Source: Chrysochromulina parva
Taxonomy: Eukaryota > Haptophyta > Prymnesiales > Chrysochromulinaceae
Reading direction: 5' to 3'
Length of the DNA stretch: 19,711 bases
Assembly: GCA_002887195.1 (NCBI GenBank)
Contig: PJAB01000863.1
Span: 1 to 19,711 of the forward strand
The notes under the pieces are model-generated. The model did no database searches, had not been told where the DNA came from, and saw only the letters and a list, made by a program, of their open reading frames with translations. The first letter of the stretch is position 1. Each line of letters begins with the position of its first letter. Shown here piece after piece: positions 1 through 7,121 of this stretch. A program made the position numbers and the translations under genes.

Positions 1-120
1 AGAGAGTCGCCTCGCGCAGGCTGCTCATCACCTGCCATCAAGGGAGATCAAGGGAGATCAAGGGAGATCAAGGGAGATCCCGAGAGAGAGTCGCCTCGCG
101 CAGGCTGCTCATCACCTGCC
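1..120. repeat. 84 bp tandem duplication enclosing a 10 bp repeat array
   Basis: Positions 1-36 are identical to 85-120 (36 of 36 bases, with the left copy running off the window). Between them, AGGGAGATCA is repeated at 41, 51 and 61, with AGGGAGATCC at 71. The duplicated part is coding sequence of the U-box gene, so this is a recent duplication of an exon segment. Confidence 0.9.
32..115 (-). other. Candidate 84 nt intron near the 3' end of the U-box gene
   Basis: On the minus strand the coding text ...CGGCAG is followed by GTGATGAGCAGC, and 84 nt later the text GGCAG|GTGATGAGCAGC recurs. Splicing from 115 to 32 is phase 0 and rejoins the same codons (Gln, then Val-Met-Ser-Ser-Leu), removing the TGA at 68-70. 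The intron consists of a copy of the downstream exon start followed by four 10 bp units of type TTGATCTCCC and a final TGGCAG. If not spliced, the gene simply ends at 68. Decision rests on RNA data. Confidence 0.5.
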
Positions 121-1579
121 GAGCCTTCCTAATCGGGTGGTCCATGCATGCAACCAAAGCATTCACGTCAGCCACCGTGAACAGATCGCGCGCCAGCGGA
201 GCGGCGGCGGCGGCGGTGGCGGTGGCGGCGGTGGCGGAGGGTGAGGCGGCAGCGGCGGAGGCGGCAGCGGCGGAGGCGGCAGTGGCGGAGGCGGCAGTAG
301 CAGCGGCGGAAGCGGCGGCGATGGCGACGCATGCATTGACCTCGGCCGCTGCCTTGGCCTCTCCCAAATATGGGAGTTCTTGTCCTCCCATATTTGGGAG
401 TTCTTGTCCTTCCATTTCTGCGGCCGAGGGCTCGTCCACCTCGAGCAGATTGATCTGCGGCAACAGCGCCATCCCGAGCGCCAAGGGCGTATGAGCGTCC
501 TCGACGAGGACGCCCGCGAACCGGAACTTCACCGCGTTCAGCGGCAACGGCCGGCCGGCGCCCTCCTCCTCCTCGCAATATCGCTCCTTGAGCTTCCCGA
601 GCCGCCCGTTCTCCGAGTAGAAGTATTGCGACCGGTCTGGCGCGTGGGTGCGCTGTACGTGGATGAGGACCTTGCGTTTGGTGGGCAGGGCGCCGTCGTG
701 GGCAGGACTGGCGTGCACAGCTCGAGCGCCGTCGTGGGCAGGACTGGCGGGCAGGGCCGATGGCGCGGCGGCGGCTGTCGATGACGTGGCGGCGGCGGCG
801 GCTGTCGATGACGCGGCGGCTGCGGCTGTCGACGCCGCCGCCAACAGCCCGGGCGGCAGCGACGCAGCGGCCGGCATCGCCACGGACGGCACGGCAGCCC
901 GCGCAGCCGGCGCCGGTAGAGGCGCGGCAGGGGGCACGGCGTGCGGCGCCTCCGGCGGTCGCGGCGCGGCCTCCGGCGGTCGCGGCGCGGCCTCGTCCAG
1001 TCCGAGCTCGTCGATCCTCGTCCCATCGGGAAGCAGCATCTCGTCATCCTCCTCCATCGTCAGGTCCACGGCCGCGCGCCGGCCCGCCAAGTTGCGCTCG
1101 GCGCGCGTGACCGCGCCGACGATGGCGACGCCGTCGTCGTCGTCGTCGTTGGTCGGCAATGGCGCGACGCTGACGCCGAGCCTCGCACGCGCCTTCCTCA
1201 CTTCGAACTCGACATATGCCTCGACGACCTTGCGCAGCTGCAGGTTTGGCCTGAGCTGCGTGTTCGCCAGCGGCTCGTTGGTCAGCGGCGAGATGACTCG
1301 TCCCTTGCAGCTCGCAAAATAGCCCTCGATGTACGCACGCTCGTAGGTGTGGTTGTCGTCGGCAATCACCGGGTCGTCGAAGATCTGGTGCGACAGCGTG
1401 CACTCCATGTCACGCTGATGGTCGGTGATGCCGAGCTCCTCGAGGATCTGAGAATTCGTCTTCGCCTTGGGCCGCTTGGGCGGAGGCTCAACGAGCTCAG
1501 GGCGTCGGGACGCTCCTGCCCGGCGCTCGGCCGCCGCCGCGGCGCGGATGCGGGCGTCCGCAGCGCCGCCGTCGCTCAT
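68..1579 (-). CDS. U-box E3 ubiquitin ligase with a SUMO-like domain
   Basis: The 503-residue protein starts at the ATG complementary to 1577-1579. Residues 58-126 read as a U-box: CTLSHQIFDDPV, then HTYERAYIEGYF, SPLTNEPL, and a closing LRPNLQLRKVVEAY. U-boxes recruit E2 enzymes without zinc, so a ubiquitin-ligase role follows from the family. Residues 302-382 (VLIHV..., KFRFAGVLVEDAHTPLALGM, INLLEV) resemble the SUMO-like domain of Rad60/NIP45 proteins. Between them lie two hydrophobic patches beside acidic runs, VAIV (151-154) after DDDDD and VDLT (171-174) before MEEDDE, which look like SUMO-interacting motifs. A Pro/Ala-rich linker (about 197-300) and an Ala-rich stretch (410-470) follow the low-complexity habit of this genome. 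The stop at 68-70 lies inside a candidate intron (32-115), so the true protein may continue beyond the left edge in the same frame. U-box confidence is high, SUMO-like domain moderate, substrate unknown. Confidence 0.8.
   Translation of the reverse strand: MSDGGAADARIRAAAAAERRAGASRRPELVEPPPKRPKAKTNSQILEELGITDHQRDMECTLSHQIFDDPVIADDNHTYERAYIEGYFASCKGRVISPLTNEPLANTQLRPNLQLRKVVEAYVEFEVRKARARLGVSVAPLPTNDDDDDGVAIVGAVTRAERNLAGRRAAVDLTMEEDDEMLLPDGTRIDELGLDEAAPRPPEAAPRPPEAPHAVPPAAPLPAPAARAAVPSVAMPAAASLPPGLLAAASTAAAAASSTAAAAATSSTAAAAPSALPASPAHDGARAVHASPAHDGALPTKRKVLIHVQRTHAPDRSQYFYSENGRLGKLKERYCEEEEGAGRPLPLNAVKFRFAGVLVEDAHTPLALGMALLPQINLLEVDEPSAAEMEGQELPNMGGQELPYLGEAKAAAEVNACVAIAAASAAATAASATAASAAAASAAAASPSATAATATAAAAAPLARDLFTVADVNALVACMDHPIRKARQVMSSLREATLSRDLP
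362..409. repeat. 24 bp direct repeat that is also a perfect 14 bp inverted repeat
   Basis: TCCCAAATATGGGA (362-375) and TCCCATATTTGGGA (386-399) are exact reverse complements separated by 10 bases. Each is followed by GTTCTTGTCC (376-385 and 400-409). Within the U-box gene it encodes the repeated peptide GQELPNMG / GQELPYLG. Confidence 0.85.
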
Positions 1580-1729
1580 GCCGAGCGCCGGCCGGTTCGC
1601 CGTGAACTTGGCGCTTTCCAGTTTTCTGTGGAAGCCAAACCGTTGGCTTGACGTGTGTTCACGCGAAACTACACGTTTCGCGAAATCCGCAGGGGAGTTG
1701 GCGAGATGTCTCTGTGAACAGCGTTTTCA
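1580..1729. promoter_or_regulatory. Divergent promoter between the U-box and RING-IQ-RING genes
   Basis: Only 150 bp separate the two start codons, so both promoters must lie here or within the transcribed ends. Two perfect inverted repeats are visible: AAGCCAA/TTGGCTT (1632-1638 and 1643-1649) and CGCGAAAC/GTTTCGCG (1662-1669 and 1675-1682). TTTCGCGAAA at 1676-1685 is an E2F-like palindrome. No TATA box is evident. The bidirectional promoter is inferred from layout. Confidence 0.5.
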
Positions 1730-3715
1730 ATGCCCGCCAACGCCGCCGGCTGCGGGATCGCCGGCTGCGGGAGCTCCAGATGTGGTCGGTCCAGCGCGTC
1801 CGCACCACACCCAGCGGCCAGCAGCGGCTCCCGTCCGGGCGGTGCGCCCGCGCACATGCCCATCAACAACCCCTCCTACGCGAGCAACCCGGCGATGTGG
1901 CACAGCGTCGCCTTGCAGCAGCAGCGGCTCGCCGAGATGAAGCTCAACCTCGGGCCGCCCCGGCCTCTGCGGCCCAGCGCCCTCCGGCGGCCGCAAGCGC
2001 AGCCGCCGCCGCCGCCGCAGCAGCAGCAGCCAGCAGACCTGCGCTGCTCCGACTGCAGTGAGTCCGACTCGGACGACCTGGACGACGACGGCAGTGGCAA
2101 CCCACGCCGACAGCGCCGGAAAAAGCCGACACTGACGCTCGCGCAGCGCATGGGCCTGGCCGAGGCGCCCGAGCCCGAGCTCACGCCGAGCGAATGGGAC
2201 GCGATCACGGCGACCTCGCGCGCGCGCGAGGCGTCGCGCGAGCCGTGCGTCATCTGCCAGGAGCCGTTCATGACAAGCAAGCAGGTGTTGCTCTCGTGTG
2301 GGCACACGTTCCACCGCACATGCCTGCGCTCGTGGGAGCGGCACTCCAAGTCGCGCTGCTGCCCCGTGTGCCGCAAGCTGCACTACCGCAAGCGCACCAT
2401 CGACGACGGCGCGAACCTCTACCGAGAAGAGTGCGTCGTGCGCTTGCAGGCGGCGGCGCGCGGCGCGCTCGCCCGGCGCGCGACCGCAAAGGCGCTGCGC
2501 CACCTGAACCCGACGCGCCGGCGGCGCTACTGCGAGCAGCGGCTGGGCGGGCTCGCGGACCGTCTCATCCGCGGCCTCGACGCCGAGCACTCCGCCGTCG
2601 ACGACCTTTTTGCCGAAATTGACTCGTCGGTCGCCGCGTCGCGCGCGCTGCTCGGCGGGGCCGACGCCGACGATTGGGTCGCGCTCGAAGCGCTGTCGCG
2701 GGCGCGCGGGCTCGGCGACTGCCCGGTGTGCCTCAACGCATGCACGGAAGCCGAGCCGCTCGCTCTCCTCTCATGTACCCATGTCTTCCACAGTCGTTGC
2801 CTCGACTCGTTTGAGACCTTTTCGCTCCAGACGACCTGCAAGTGCCCCGTCTGCCGCGCGCCGCACTACCGACGCCGCGCTCTTGGGGCGCCCGCCGGCC
2901 CGGCCGCTGCATCGGCGTCCGCCGCGGCGCAGTCTCCGAAGTCTCCGAGGCCGCCGCCGCCCGCGCCGCCGCCCGCGCCGCCGCGGGCACCGGTGCTACC
3001 GGTCGTGCCTCGGCGCGCTGGCGGCGGCAGCGCTGGCGGCGGCAGCGCTGGTGGCGGCCGCGCTGGCGGCGGCAGCGCTGGCGGCGGCAGCCGACGGACC
3101 TGCTGCAGGAACTCGGCCGGCGCCGGCACGAGCGCGGCCACGGCCACGGCCACGGCCGCGGGTGCGAGTGCAACAGGTGCCGTGCTGGGCGGCGCCGTGT
3201 TGGGCGTCGCGGGTGCGAGTGAGGGTGCAACCGGTGGCGCCGCGCCGCGCCGTGTTGGGCGCCGCGCGGCACACGAGACGGGAGCTCGTGAGGAGAGAGT
3301 GTCATCGGCCGCCGCGACGGCGCTCGAGCACCTGAGTGCGATGGGCTTTAGCCGTGGGCAGGGGCGGCTCGCGCTGCAGCAGACGTCGAATGACGTAGAG
3401 GCGGCCATCACTTTGCTCGTCGACCCCGCGTTCCAAGCTCAAGCCGACGCCCAACACGGCGCCACGGCCGCACCTCCGCGAGTGCGCGCCCAACACGACG
3501 CCCCGAGTGCGGCGCGTGTGGCAGCACTGCAGATCGCCTCCAGAGGAGATGCGCCGGCCATCACGATTGGCAGCGCAATCACGATTGGCGGCGCCAGCGC
3601 CCGTGCCAGCGCCAGCGCCAGCGGCGACGCCAGCAGCAGCGCCAGCGGCACGGGCAGAGCCAACCCTCCAATCTATGTCATCCCGGGGACGACACGGATC
3701 AGTAGGCCGCGGTAA
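1730..3715 (+). CDS. RNF32: RING-IQ-RING-UBA protein, RNF32-like E3 ubiquitin ligase
   Basis: The 661-residue protein begins at ATG 1730. It has two RING-H2 fingers flanking an IQ motif, the arrangement that defines RNF32. RING 1 spans C173-C214 (CVIC, then CGHTFHRTC, then CPVC). The IQ motif (LQAAARGALARR, about 239-250) would bind calmodulin or an EF-hand light chain. RING 2 spans C331-C375 (CPVC, CTHVFHSRC, CPVC). All eight zinc ligands of both fingers are present. A UBA-like segment follows at about 527-568 (ALEHLSAMGFSRGQGRLALQ, then NDVEAAITLLVD), which would bind ubiquitin; I do not recall this module in animal RNF32. The N-terminal 170 residues are low complexity with an acidic serine patch (ESDSDDLDDD), and 395-525 is Pro/Ala/Gly-rich with a 15 bp minisatellite. 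Animal RNF32 is smaller; the extra length is mostly linker. Function as a calcium-linked E3 is inferred from the family. Confidence 0.82.
   Translation: MPANAAGCGIAGCGSSRCGRSSASAPHPAASSGSRPGGAPAHMPINNPSYASNPAMWHSVALQQQRLAEMKLNLGPPRPLRPSALRRPQAQPPPPPQQQQPADLRCSDCSESDSDDLDDDGSGNPRRQRRKKPTLTLAQRMGLAEAPEPELTPSEWDAITATSRAREASREPCVICQEPFMTSKQVLLSCGHTFHRTCLRSWERHSKSRCCPVCRKLHYRKRTIDDGANLYREECVVRLQAAARGALARRATAKALRHLNPTRRRRYCEQRLGGLADRLIRGLDAEHSAVDDLFAEIDSSVAASRALLGGADADDWVALEALSRARGLGDCPVCLNACTEAEPLALLSCTHVFHSRCLDSFETFSLQTTCKCPVCRAPHYRRRALGAPAGPAAASASAAAQSPKSPRPPPPAPPPAPPRAPVLPVVPRRAGGGSAGGGSAGGGRAGGGSAGGGSRRTCCRNSAGAGTSAATATATAAGASATGAVLGGAVLGVAGASEGATGGAAPRRVGRRAAHETGAREERVSSAAATALEHLSAMGFSRGQGRLALQQTSNDVEAAITLLVDPAFQAQADAQHGATAAPPRVRAQHDAPSAARVAALQIASRGDAPAITIGSAITIGGASARASASASGDASSSASGTGRANPPIYVIPGTTRISRPR
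3016..3090. repeat. 15 bp coding minisatellite, five units
   Basis: Five tandem units of CGCTGGCGGCGGCAG (the third altered at two positions) encode an Ala-Gly-Gly-Gly-Ser/Arg linker between RING 2 and the UBA-like segment of the RNF32-like protein. Confidence 0.9.
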
Positions 3716-4306
3716 GGCTCTAGGCTGGGTGAGAGAAGCCCGAGCGCGGTGACGAAGCCGGGAGCGGTTTGACGAAGCCCGAGCGCGGTGACGAAGCCGG
3801 GAGCGGGTGAGAGAAGCTCGAGCGCGGATGGCAGAGGCGGCGGCAGCATCAGACACATGATCAGACAACGCAATGGACACTGGGTCACTGCGCTGGGCTC
3901 TGAGTGTACATAGAAACTTAGTACGCGGTGACGCATCGGATCATGGTTCACGCGGAGCCGGGCGACACATCACAGACGCACTCAGTGTCTCCGCTCAATC
4001 GGGGGCTCGCGATGGGATGGGCGACCATGCGCGACGGCGGCGTGTCGGCCGTCGCCACTAATAGTCGCCACTCGTGTCCCTGTCCGGTCGACCGGCTTGC
4101 GGCTAGCGGAAGCGCGTAGCGGCGGCTCCACGGCCGAGCCGCTCACTTCCACTTTCAGCCCGGCCGAGCCCGGAGCCCGCGCGTGCAACCCCGCGCTTTG
4201 TTCATTCGGATTTGTATCCGATCCGGATTCGATTACACATTATTCAAAGTACTGGGGTCCGTCCCCCACCCGACCCGCGACCCCGCGGCTCAGCTCCTGC
4301 CGCGCA
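3716..4306. other. Convergent intergenic region with a minisatellite
   Basis: This 591 bp gap lies between the 3' ends of the RNF32-like gene and the coiled-coil gene. From about 3729 to 3827 there is an imperfect tandem repeat built on GACGAAGCC(C/G)GAGCG(C)GGT, about 18-20 bp per half unit. The rest shows no convincing reading frame, RNA gene or terminator; it presumably holds both polyadenylation regions. Confidence 0.6.
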
Positions 4307-5305
4307 TCACAATTGACGACAATAGAGCCCAAAGGGCTCTGCGCCGCCAGCCACGCCCAGCTCCACAGACGCCTTAACAACGGGCAGCTTGGCAGAGTCC
4401 CTGATCTGCTGCAGCGTGGCCGTGACGTCCCATGTGGGCGGCACGCGCAGCACCACGGGCACTATCGCGCCGCAGGGCTCGTAATTGCCCACGTCGCGCC
4501 CGCCAAAGGCCAAAAGCGCCGCAAAGGCAATGCGGCCGTTCTCCCCAATGGCGGAGGAGACCTCTGCCGGCAGCTGCCCCGCCTGCGCGCCCGCCGCGCG
4601 CGTGTGCAGTGGCGTGCACAGCGCAGGGTACATGATGGCAGCGCTCTTGGCCAGCACGCCCCGCGCCAGGCCATTGTCCTCCTCCGCCACCTGCAGGTAG
4701 GCCGCCACGCCAGGGAAGCCCAGCATGGCCTTCAGCTGCTCAGTCACTGGAACGAAACCACCGATGAAGATGGAACTCTCCTGCCCCCGCCCCACTGCGT
4801 CCATGCGCTTCCTCAAGCAGGCCTCTGCAATGGTCTCCTCTATCAGCGCGCGCGCGGAGACCTTGCCGAGCGCCACATCGCGCTCTTTGAGCGCCCTGGC
4901 CAGCTTGATCGCGTAGTACTTCTCCATAAGCTCGATTTTATCCTTGACATGCTGCGCCTCGCTCGCGGCATACGCCTTGACCTCGTCGAAGCGCGCGTCG
5001 TTAAGCTGCGCCTCGCGCGCGGCGTGCGCCTTGGCCTCGTCAAGGCGCGCGTCAAAGCGCGCCTTGGCCTCGTCAAAGCGCGCCTTGGCCTCGTCAAGGC
5101 GCGCGTCAAAGCGCGCCTTGGCCTCGTCAAAGCGCGCGTCGTTGAGCTGCGCCTCGCGCGCGGCGTGCGCCTTGGCGTCTTCGCGCACCGACTCCAGGAC
5201 GGACAGGGGCACCATCGCAATCAGGCGCGCAGGAGCAGGAGTGGCGCGCATCCCCAGAATGGACGCGCGGCACGCGCGGAGCGAGTTGCGTTGGATTAAC
5301 ATCAT
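4307..5305 (-). CDS. Predicted coiled-coil protein, possibly mitochondrial, unknown family
   Basis: I do not recognise the family. The frame is open up to 5560, but ATG-ATG at 5305-5300 is the likelier start: it is followed by a basic, Arg/Ser/Ala-rich, acid-free stretch (MLIQRNSLRACRASILGMRA...) that resembles a mitochondrial presequence, whereas the upstream 85 codons look like non-coding sequence. From MLIQ the protein has 331 residues. Residues 41-117 are built from repeats (AKARFDARLDE, AKARFDE, AHAAREAQLNDARFDE) with alternating charged and small hydrophobic residues, a predicted long helix or coiled coil that continues to about 170 (IELMEKYYAIKLARALKERD). The C-terminal half (175-331) looks globular (SIFIGGFVPVTEQLKAMLGFPG, GRIAFAALLAFGGRD). 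The overall shape, presequence plus coiled coil plus conserved-looking tail, is inference. The longer start at 5560 cannot be excluded. Confidence 0.65.
   Translation of the reverse strand: MMLIQRNSLRACRASILGMRATPAPARLIAMVPLSVLESVREDAKAHAAREAQLNDARFDEAKARFDARLDEAKARFDEAKARFDARLDEAKAHAAREAQLNDARFDEVKAYAASEAQHVKDKIELMEKYYAIKLARALKERDVALGKVSARALIEETIAEACLRKRMDAVGRGQESSIFIGGFVPVTEQLKAMLGFPGVAAYLQVAEEDNGLARGVLAKSAAIMYPALCTPLHTRAAGAQAGQLPAEVSSAIGENGRIAFAALLAFGGRDVGNYEPCGAIVPVVLRVPPTWDVTATLQQIRDSAKLPVVKASVELGVAGGAEPFGLYCRQL
4985..5182. repeat. Coding repeat block of the coiled-coil protein
   Basis: On the plus strand the text repeatedly reads GCGCGCCTTGGCCTCGTCAA and GGCGCGCGTCAAAGCGCG, while the outer units (starting CGTCGTTAAGCTGCGCCTCG and CGTCGTTGAGCTGCGCCTCG) occur twice. 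This is a nested tandem duplication of 21 and 33 bp units inside the coding region. It encodes the helical repeats. Confidence 0.8.
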
Positions 5306-5796
5306 GATGTTCCCTCTGAACGTCTGATGGCGCGAGGTTTTGCGATGGACGGGGCGGGACCGACATGCCCTGAAGCGCCGCGCGCTGCTGGCTGTGAAAC
5401 ACACGTCGCGCACACTCTCCGTACCCCCTAGCACAAGGGCCTCTATCGCTATGGACGGAGGTGAGGCCGACACAACCGTTACTCGGCAGAAGGTGGGCGA
5501 AGTTGGGAACCAACACGCTTGGCGTTTTTCGTTTTTGGCCGCCCCTGTGTTGATAAACACTTGGCCCTTTTGAGTGATTAAGTGAGTGAGTGAGTGAGTG
5601 AGTGAGTGAGTGAGTGAGTGAGTGAGTGAGTGAGTGAGTGAGTGAGTGAGTGAGTGAGTGAGTGAGTGATGAGTGAGTGAGTGAGTGAGTGAGTGAGTGA
5701 GTGAGTGAGTCTGAGTCTCAATAACTCACTCACTCACGCCCTTAGTTTTCCCACGCAATCAAGTAACCACCCCATGGGGCGGGGAACAAGGGCGGG
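5306..5796. other. Intergenic region upstream of the coiled-coil gene
   Basis: This 491 bp gap lies between two minus-strand genes. It holds the presumed promoter and 5' leader of the coiled-coil gene and the 3' region of the UBL/BAG-like gene. Its main content is the GTGA microsatellite described separately; nothing else was recognised. Confidence 0.5.
5572..5737. repeat. GTGA tetranucleotide microsatellite with inverted tail
   Basis: About 35 copies of GAGT/GTGA run from 5572 to 5711, with one interruption (GTGATGAGTG near 5668). After CTGAGTCTCAATA a short reverse-complement block, ACTCACTCACTCAC (about 5724-5737), follows, so the 3' end can fold back on the array. It lies some 270 bp upstream of the likely start of the minus-strand coiled-coil gene. 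Confidence 0.95.
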
Positions 5797-6843
5797 CTAG
5801 CGACCAATCTGGCCGCGCAGCTCGGCAAGGGCCTCGACGCGACGCGCCTCCTCGAGCTCGGCCGCGAGATTCTCGAGCTCGGCGAGCTGCGCCGTCCGTC
5901 GCGCGGCCGCCTCGGCCGCCTCGTGCGGCGCGGCGTTCGTCACGTCCTGAGCGAGCGCCGCCACCTCGTCCGACAAGCCACCGAGCTCGCCGAGCGCCTC
6001 CGCACCGCGTAGCAGCCGCTTGGTCACCTTGTGGCGCGTGGCGGCGATACGCTCGCGCAGGTCGGTGAGCAGCGGCGCCGCGTCGCGCACGACGGCGGCG
6101 CCCACGGCGGCGCGGTGGAAGCCGGCGCGGAACAGCAGCATAAGCTTGCCACCCGAGCACAGCCCTAGCGCCTCCACGGTGCTCTCATCAGAGGCTTCCT
6201 TGCCCTTGGAGAGCAGGCGCATGCTCGTGGGCGGGGTGCCGTCGACGAGCCCGCTCGCGAGCGCCTTGAGATCGGCGACGCGGCTCGTCGGCTCACAGTG
6301 CAGCAGCAGCTGGCGCCGGCCTTGCATGACTGTGAGCGTCACGGACCCAGCGCCCGCCTCGGCCGGTGCCGCCGCGGCCGCCGATGTGGACGGTGCCGCC
6401 CCGTCGTCCGGCTTGAGCAATCGGTCGCCCGCAGTCTGCCGCTCGCTGCCGTCAAACTCGATGGTGTAGTAGGGTGCGGTCAGATCATCCATGTGCACCG
6501 CACGCACCGTGGCGTGCTCGAGTGTTCCGCCCGCCGCACGGTAGAGCACCTTGGCGCCCACGACGAGCCACGAGGGGCCGGCCGAGGCTGGCGCGGGAGC
6601 GGCGGCCGCCGCCTTCTTCGCGCCGAGCTGCGAGCGCATCAGCATCACCTTGGCGCCATCGGTCAGCCCGAGTGCACCCACGGTCTCCGCATCGTCCGGC
6701 TGCTTGCCTTTGACGAGCAGCTTCATCTGGTCGGCGTCGAGCCCGGCCATGGGCTCGAGCCGCTGCTTCACCACGCGGAGCGAGTCCTCGGGCGTCACGT
6801 CCACGTCGTGCTTGCCGCCGAGGCCACTCACGTGCAGTCGCAT
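5797..6843 (-). CDS. Double ubiquitin-like protein with a PYYTI module and BAG-like C-terminus
   Basis: The start chosen is the ATG complementary to 6841-6843, because the ubiquitin fold begins directly (MRLHVSGLGGKHDVDVTPED); the open frame extends to 7122 but that part looks non-coding. The protein has 348 residues. Residues 1-74 form one ubiquitin-like domain (SLRVVKQRLE, MKLLVKGKQPDDAETVGALG, KVMLMR). Residues 94-146 form a small beta module (GAKVLYRA, ATVRAVHMDD, PYYTIEFDGSERQT, DRLLKP). Residues 167-240 form a second ubiquitin-like domain (VADLKALA, MRLLSKGKEASDESTVEALG, KLMLLFR). Residues 255-345 are helical and rich in Leu, Ala, Glu and Arg, like a BAG domain, which releases nucleotide from Hsp70. 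UBL plus BAG is the BAG1 architecture, so an Hsp70 co-chaperone linking to the proteasome is the best guess. The BAG assignment is tentative. Gly-Gly ends that would allow conjugation are not seen. Confidence 0.7.
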   Translation of the reverse strand: MRLHVSGLGGKHDVDVTPEDSLRVVKQRLEPMAGLDADQMKLLVKGKQPDDAETVGALGLTDGAKVMLMRSQLGAKKAAAAAPAPASAGPSWLVVGAKVLYRAAGGTLEHATVRAVHMDDLTAPYYTIEFDGSERQTAGDRLLKPDDGAAPSTSAAAAAPAEAGAGSVTLTVMQGRRQLLLHCEPTSRVADLKALASGLVDGTPPTSMRLLSKGKEASDESTVEALGLCSGGKLMLLFRAGFHRAAVGAAVVRDAAPLLTDLRERIAATRHKVTKRLLRGAEALGELGGLSDEVAALAQDVTNAAPHEAAEAAARRTAQLAELENLAAELEEARRVEALAELRGQIGR

Positions 6844-7121
6844 TCGATTGCCGCCTCGGCGAGCCAACACGCCGACCGAATGTGCTCGCGTTCGCAAAAC
6901 ACTCTCGCAATCCGGCCCGTGACGGCGGTTTACGAGTGACGTCGGAGAAGCTGCTCCCCCCCCGTCGAGGAGCGCCGCGCTGAGCAGGGGCGAACTTGAC
7001 TTGACTTGTTTTAATTGACTTCGCGCCAAGCCGAGCCAAGACGAGCGCGCCACCGACAAAAGCGCTCGTGACCAGTATTTTGTCAGTGGTGACCGAGCGC
7101 GCCGAGTCCACCGCGGTTCCA
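6844..7121. promoter_or_regulatory. Divergent promoter between UBL/BAG-like and Myb/zinc-finger genes
   Basis: The 278 bp between the two start codons must carry both promoters. TTGACT-type words recur (6995-7003 region and 7015-7020: CTTGACTTGACTTG and ATTGACTT). GCGCCAAG at 7023-7030 is one base off an E2F site. No TATA box is obvious. The function of these words is not shown by sequence alone. Confidence 0.35.

Noticed and set aside
2733..3411. Several minus-strand Arg/Pro/Ala-rich frames opposite the RNF32-like gene
   Set aside because: These are antisense readings of the RING 2 and minisatellite regions without domains.
3302..3880. Minus-strand frame with RARASLT repeats
   Set aside because: The repeats come from the noncoding minisatellite at 3729-3827 and from antisense of the UBA region.
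4097..5299. Plus-strand 400-residue open frame
   Set aside because: It is the antisense shadow of the minus-strand coiled-coil gene; its repeats mirror those codons and no domain is seen.
7068..7121. Upstream extension of the Myb/zinc-finger protein
   Set aside because: It depends on a GTG start, not expected in a nuclear eukaryotic gene; the first ATG is at 7122.
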